A stretch of 64,000 nucleotides of DNA, taken from positions 166,230-230,229 of the forward strand of contig JANSYI010000011.1 in the NCBI GenBank assembly GCA_024742475.1, written 5' to 3'. The notes beneath the pieces are model-generated. The model was not told the DNA's origin and did not search any database. It worked only from the letters and a program-made list of their open reading frames with translations. The translations under genes and the position numbers were made by a program. The stretch is from a bacterium. Lineage in GTDB: Bacteria > Myxococcota_A > Polyangia > Nannocystales > Nannocystaceae. Numbering within the stretch: the first letter of the stretch is position 1; each line of letters begins with the position of its first letter. Shown in pieces: positions 61,678-64,000 of the stretch.

Positions 61678-62505
61678 TTACTTCCTCTTGCGGCGGGTGA
61701 CGATGAAGACGTCGGTTCGCTTGTTGGTGCGGGTGCGGCCACCTTTGGTGATCCAGCCCCACGGCGAGCGGGGGTGACCACCACCCGCGTTGCGGCCTTC
61801 ACCACCACCCATCGGGTGGTCGACCGGGTTCATGACGGTACCGCGCTGGTGAGGGCGGCGGCCGAGCCAGCGTTTGCGGCCGGCCTTGCCGATGCGCATG
61901 TTGCCGTGCTCGGGGTTGGACAGCGAGCCGACGGTGGCGCGGCAGTCCGCGTGGACCTTCCGCATCTCACCGGAGGGGAGCCGGATGGTGGCCCAGTCGC
62001 CCTCGCGCGCCATCAGCTGAGCGGAGCCGCCCGCGGTGCGGACGAGCTGGCCGCCACGGCCGATCTTCAGCTCGATGTTGTGGATGATCGTACCGGAGGG
62101 CATCGCGCGCAGCGGCAGCGAGTTCCCCGGGACGATGTCGGCCTTGGCCGAGGAGATGATGCTGTCGCCCACCTTGAGGCCGTGCGGCGCGAGGATGTAC
62201 CGCTTCTCGCCGTCGGCGTAGTGCAGCAGCGCGATGTACGTGGTCCGGTTCGGATCGTACTCGATGGTCGCGATCTTGGCGGGGACGCCGTACTTGTCGC
62301 GCTTGAAGTCGATCGTACGGTAGCGCCGCTTGTGGCCACCGCCGCGGAAGCGCGAGGTGATGCGGCCGTTGTTGTTGCGGCCCTGCTTGCGGTGCCGGAA
62401 CCCGACGAGACGCTTGTGCGGCTTGTCCTCGGTGACGACGGACTTGTCGTTCACCGACATGTTGCGGCGACCCGGGCTGGTCGGCTTGAACTTCTTGATA
62501 CCCAT
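61678..62505 (-). CDS. rplB: 50S ribosomal protein L2
   Basis: The product has 275 residues. RRNMSVNDKSVVTEDKPHKR, GRNNNGRITSRFRGGGHKR, IIHNIELKIGRGGQLVRTAG and TVMNPVDHPMGGGEGR are L2 signatures. In the last, which reaches towards the peptidyl-transferase centre, the first His is kept while the second position (His in E. coli) is Met, a variant seen also in some other phyla. It lies 6 bases after rplW. Confidence 0.97.
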   Translation of the reverse strand: MGIKKFKPTSPGRRNMSVNDKSVVTEDKPHKRLVGFRHRKQGRNNNGRITSRFRGGGHKRRYRTIDFKRDKYGVPAKIATIEYDPNRTTYIALLHYADGEKRYILAPHGLKVGDSIISSAKADIVPGNSLPLRAMPSGTIIHNIELKIGRGGQLVRTAGGSAQLMAREGDWATIRLPSGEMRKVHADCRATVGSLSNPEHGNMRIGKAGRKRWLGRRPHQRGTVMNPVDHPMGGGEGRNAGGGHPRSPWGWITKGGRTRTNKRTDVFIVTRRKRK

Positions 62506-62511
62506 GACCGC

Positions 62512-62799
62512 TTATTCCTCTCCGTAGAGGTCGATGGTGTCCTCGGGGTGCAAGGTGACGATGGCTTTCTTCCATGCCGCCTTGCGCCCGTAGTTCTGGC
62601 CCACGCGACGAACATCGCCGCGAACGACCTGGGTGCGGACGTCGGAGACGCGAACACCAAAGACCATCTCGACGGCCTTGCGGACCTCGATCTTGTTGGC
62701 GTTCTTCGCAACCTGGAAGACGTACTGGTTGTTCTCGGCCATGAGGTCCGTCGACTTTTCAGTCACGACGGGCCGGACGAGGATCTGGTGAGGGGTCAT
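62512..62799 (-). CDS. rplW: 50S ribosomal protein L23
   Basis: The product has 95 residues. ILVRPVVTEKSTDLMAENNQ, YVFQVAKNANKIEVRKAVE and GVRVSDVRTQVVRGDVRRVG are the L23 pattern. It lies at the exit tunnel and is the docking site for trigger factor and SRP. It follows rplD by 23 bases. Confidence 0.97.
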   Translation of the reverse strand: MTPHQILVRPVVTEKSTDLMAENNQYVFQVAKNANKIEVRKAVEMVFGVRVSDVRTQVVRGDVRRVGQNYGRKAAWKKAIVTLHPEDTIDLYGEE

Positions 62800-62822
62800 G
62801 GACCTAATTCCGAACCTTCTGT

Positions 62823-63476
62823 TTACTGGGCGGCCGCGTCCGCGGCCTTGCCCGTGAGCCGTGCTTCGATCTTGCGAAGGCTGGTCTCACTGATGAGCAA
62901 CTTGGGGTGGTTGAGGATGTCGTAGACGTTGAGGCCAGCGTCTGCGAGGAAGTCGGCGTCGGCGAGGTTGCGCGCCGAGAGCTGAAGCCACTCGTTGCCC
63001 GCGTCGTCGACGAGGAGAGCCTTGGGAGCCTCGAGCTTGCCCAGGGCGGTGTGCAGAGCCTTGGTCGAGGCCTTGGACTCGCCCTTGAACTCCTTGATGA
63101 CGACCAGGTTGCCCGACGCAGCCCGCAGCGAGAGCGCCGACTTGAGCGCGACCGCGATGGCCTTGCGGTTGACCCGAATCGTGTGGTTGACGGTGTTGCG
63201 CGGACCGTGCGTCACCCCGCCGCCTTTGAAGACGTTGGCGCGGCGCGAGCCGTGGCGTGCGTTGCCGGTGCCCTTTTGGCGGTAGATCTTTGCCTTGGTG
63301 ATGGCCACCTCGGCGCGGGTCTTGGTGTGAGCGGTGCCCTGGCGCTTGGCAGCGCGCTGCGAGCGAACGACCTCCCACAGGAGGTGCTCGTTGACCTCGG
63401 TCGCGAACACTTCGTCGGCGACGTCGAGTTCACCGGCAGCTGCTCCGCTGAGGTCGATGACGTTGAGTTTGGCCAT
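62823..63476 (-). CDS. rplD: 50S ribosomal protein L4
   Basis: The product has 217 residues. The tunnel-loop region AKIYRQKGTGNARHGSRRAN with VFKGGGVTHGP is unmistakable; ALKSALSLRAASGNLVVIKE and LNVYDILNHPKLLISETSL are C-terminal markers. L4 also represses the S10 operon in enterobacteria; no such leader can be judged here. It lies 32 bases after rpsJ. Confidence 0.97.
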   Translation of the reverse strand: MAKLNVIDLSGAAAGELDVADEVFATEVNEHLLWEVVRSQRAAKRQGTAHTKTRAEVAITKAKIYRQKGTGNARHGSRRANVFKGGGVTHGPRNTVNHTIRVNRKAIAVALKSALSLRAASGNLVVIKEFKGESKASTKALHTALGKLEAPKALLVDDAGNEWLQLSARNLADADFLADAGLNVYDILNHPKLLISETSLRKIEARLTGKAADAAAQ

Positions 63477-63508
63477 GTTCGTGGTCCTTCCCTAGTCCTT
63501 GCCGGAGA

Positions 63509-63817
<309 letters not shown>

Positions 63818-63858
63818 GGTCTTGGTCCTTTTCGTCGTCGGAAGTGGTGGCTTTCGCC

Positions 63859-64000
63859 TTACTCGATGATTTCGCTGACGATGCCAGCGCCGACGGTGCG
63901 GCCGCCTTCACGAATCGCGAACTTGAGGCCCTTTTCGCACGCGATGGTGCTGATGAGCTTCACCTCGATGGCGACGTTGTCGCCGGGCATCACCATCTCC
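63859..64000 (-). CDS. tuf: Elongation factor Tu, C-terminal end (cut by right edge)
   Basis: The last 46 codons are visible, ending in TAA at 63859-63861. EMVMPGDNVAIEVKLI and GLKFAIREGGRTVGAG with the end IVSEIIE are the strictly conserved domain III terminus of EF-Tu. EF-Tu brings aminoacyl-tRNA to the ribosome. The gene precedes rpsJ, the usual str-S10 junction. Confidence 0.95.
   Translation of the reverse strand, partial: EMVMPGDNVAIEVKLISTIACEKGLKFAIREGGRTVGAGIVSEIIE

Noticed and set aside
61802..61850. Met in place of the second His in the L2 signature NPVDHPMGGGEGR as a novel active-site change
   Set aside because: The same variant occurs in other bacterial phyla as far as I recall, and the first His is kept, so it is noted only in the rplB entry.

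Overview
This is a gene-dense, very GC-rich stretch (by eye about two thirds or more G+C, not computed) of what looks like a myxobacterial chromosome, most likely a relative of Nannocystis, Plesiocystis or Enhygromyxa. That placement is an inference. It rests on the many secreted lipoproteins with acidic, Ser/Thr- or Cys-rich stretches, MopE-like Asp/Cys repeats, RCC1 propellers, an archaic set of type III export genes, a bacterial voltage-gated cation channel, and a carboxynorspermidine pathway. No rRNA, tRNA, CRISPR array or insertion sequence was recognised.

Left part (1-22 kb). Envelope genes come first: a cut-off hydrolase lipoprotein, a phospholipase D-family lipoprotein, a VanY/M15-type peptidase lipoprotein, an FkbM methyltransferase and the lipid II flippase murJ. 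Then follow a TetR regulator, truA, and a two-gene carboxynorspermidine (polyamine) operon. A ribbon-helix-helix-like regulator is divergent from a lipoprotein across a perfect 16-bp palindrome. Next are a catalytically dead LytM/M23 protein, a tRNA-dihydrouridine synthase, a RelA-type alarmone synthetase without its hydrolase motif, two lipoproteins, recN, nadK, and a response regulator with an eroded GGDEF domain overlapping nadK by one base.

Middle part (22-47 kb). rplM-rpsI is followed by a MopE/PPC repeat lipoprotein, an intergenic repeat region, a GT-C-like membrane protein, a TlpA-like thioredoxin and two lipoproteins. A compact family-A DNA polymerase follows, then a cytochrome c with an unusual CX4CH heme site, and a BacNav-type channel overlapping a methyltransferase gene. 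fmt, a pseudoreceiver/PATAN/J-like protein and priA come next, with a truncated FlhB/SctU-like gene overlapping priA. A 14-repeat RCC1 lipoprotein closes this block. From 47383 leftward runs a tight co-directional set: a FliO-like gene, sctR (fliP), sctS (fliQ), sctT (fliR), a beta-propeller lipoprotein, a second lipoprotein and a predicted outer-membrane barrel. This is the most interesting block of the window.

Right part (47-64 kb). The S10-spc-alpha ribosomal supercluster is read leftward from tuf (cut by the right edge) to rplQ. The gene order is conserved but the cluster is broken up. An esterase-like lipoprotein sits between rplO and secY, and a DUF952 gene sits between adk and infA. 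Intrinsic terminators follow rplO, secY, the DUF952 gene and rplQ. No S14 gene (rpsN) lies at its usual place between rplE and rpsH.
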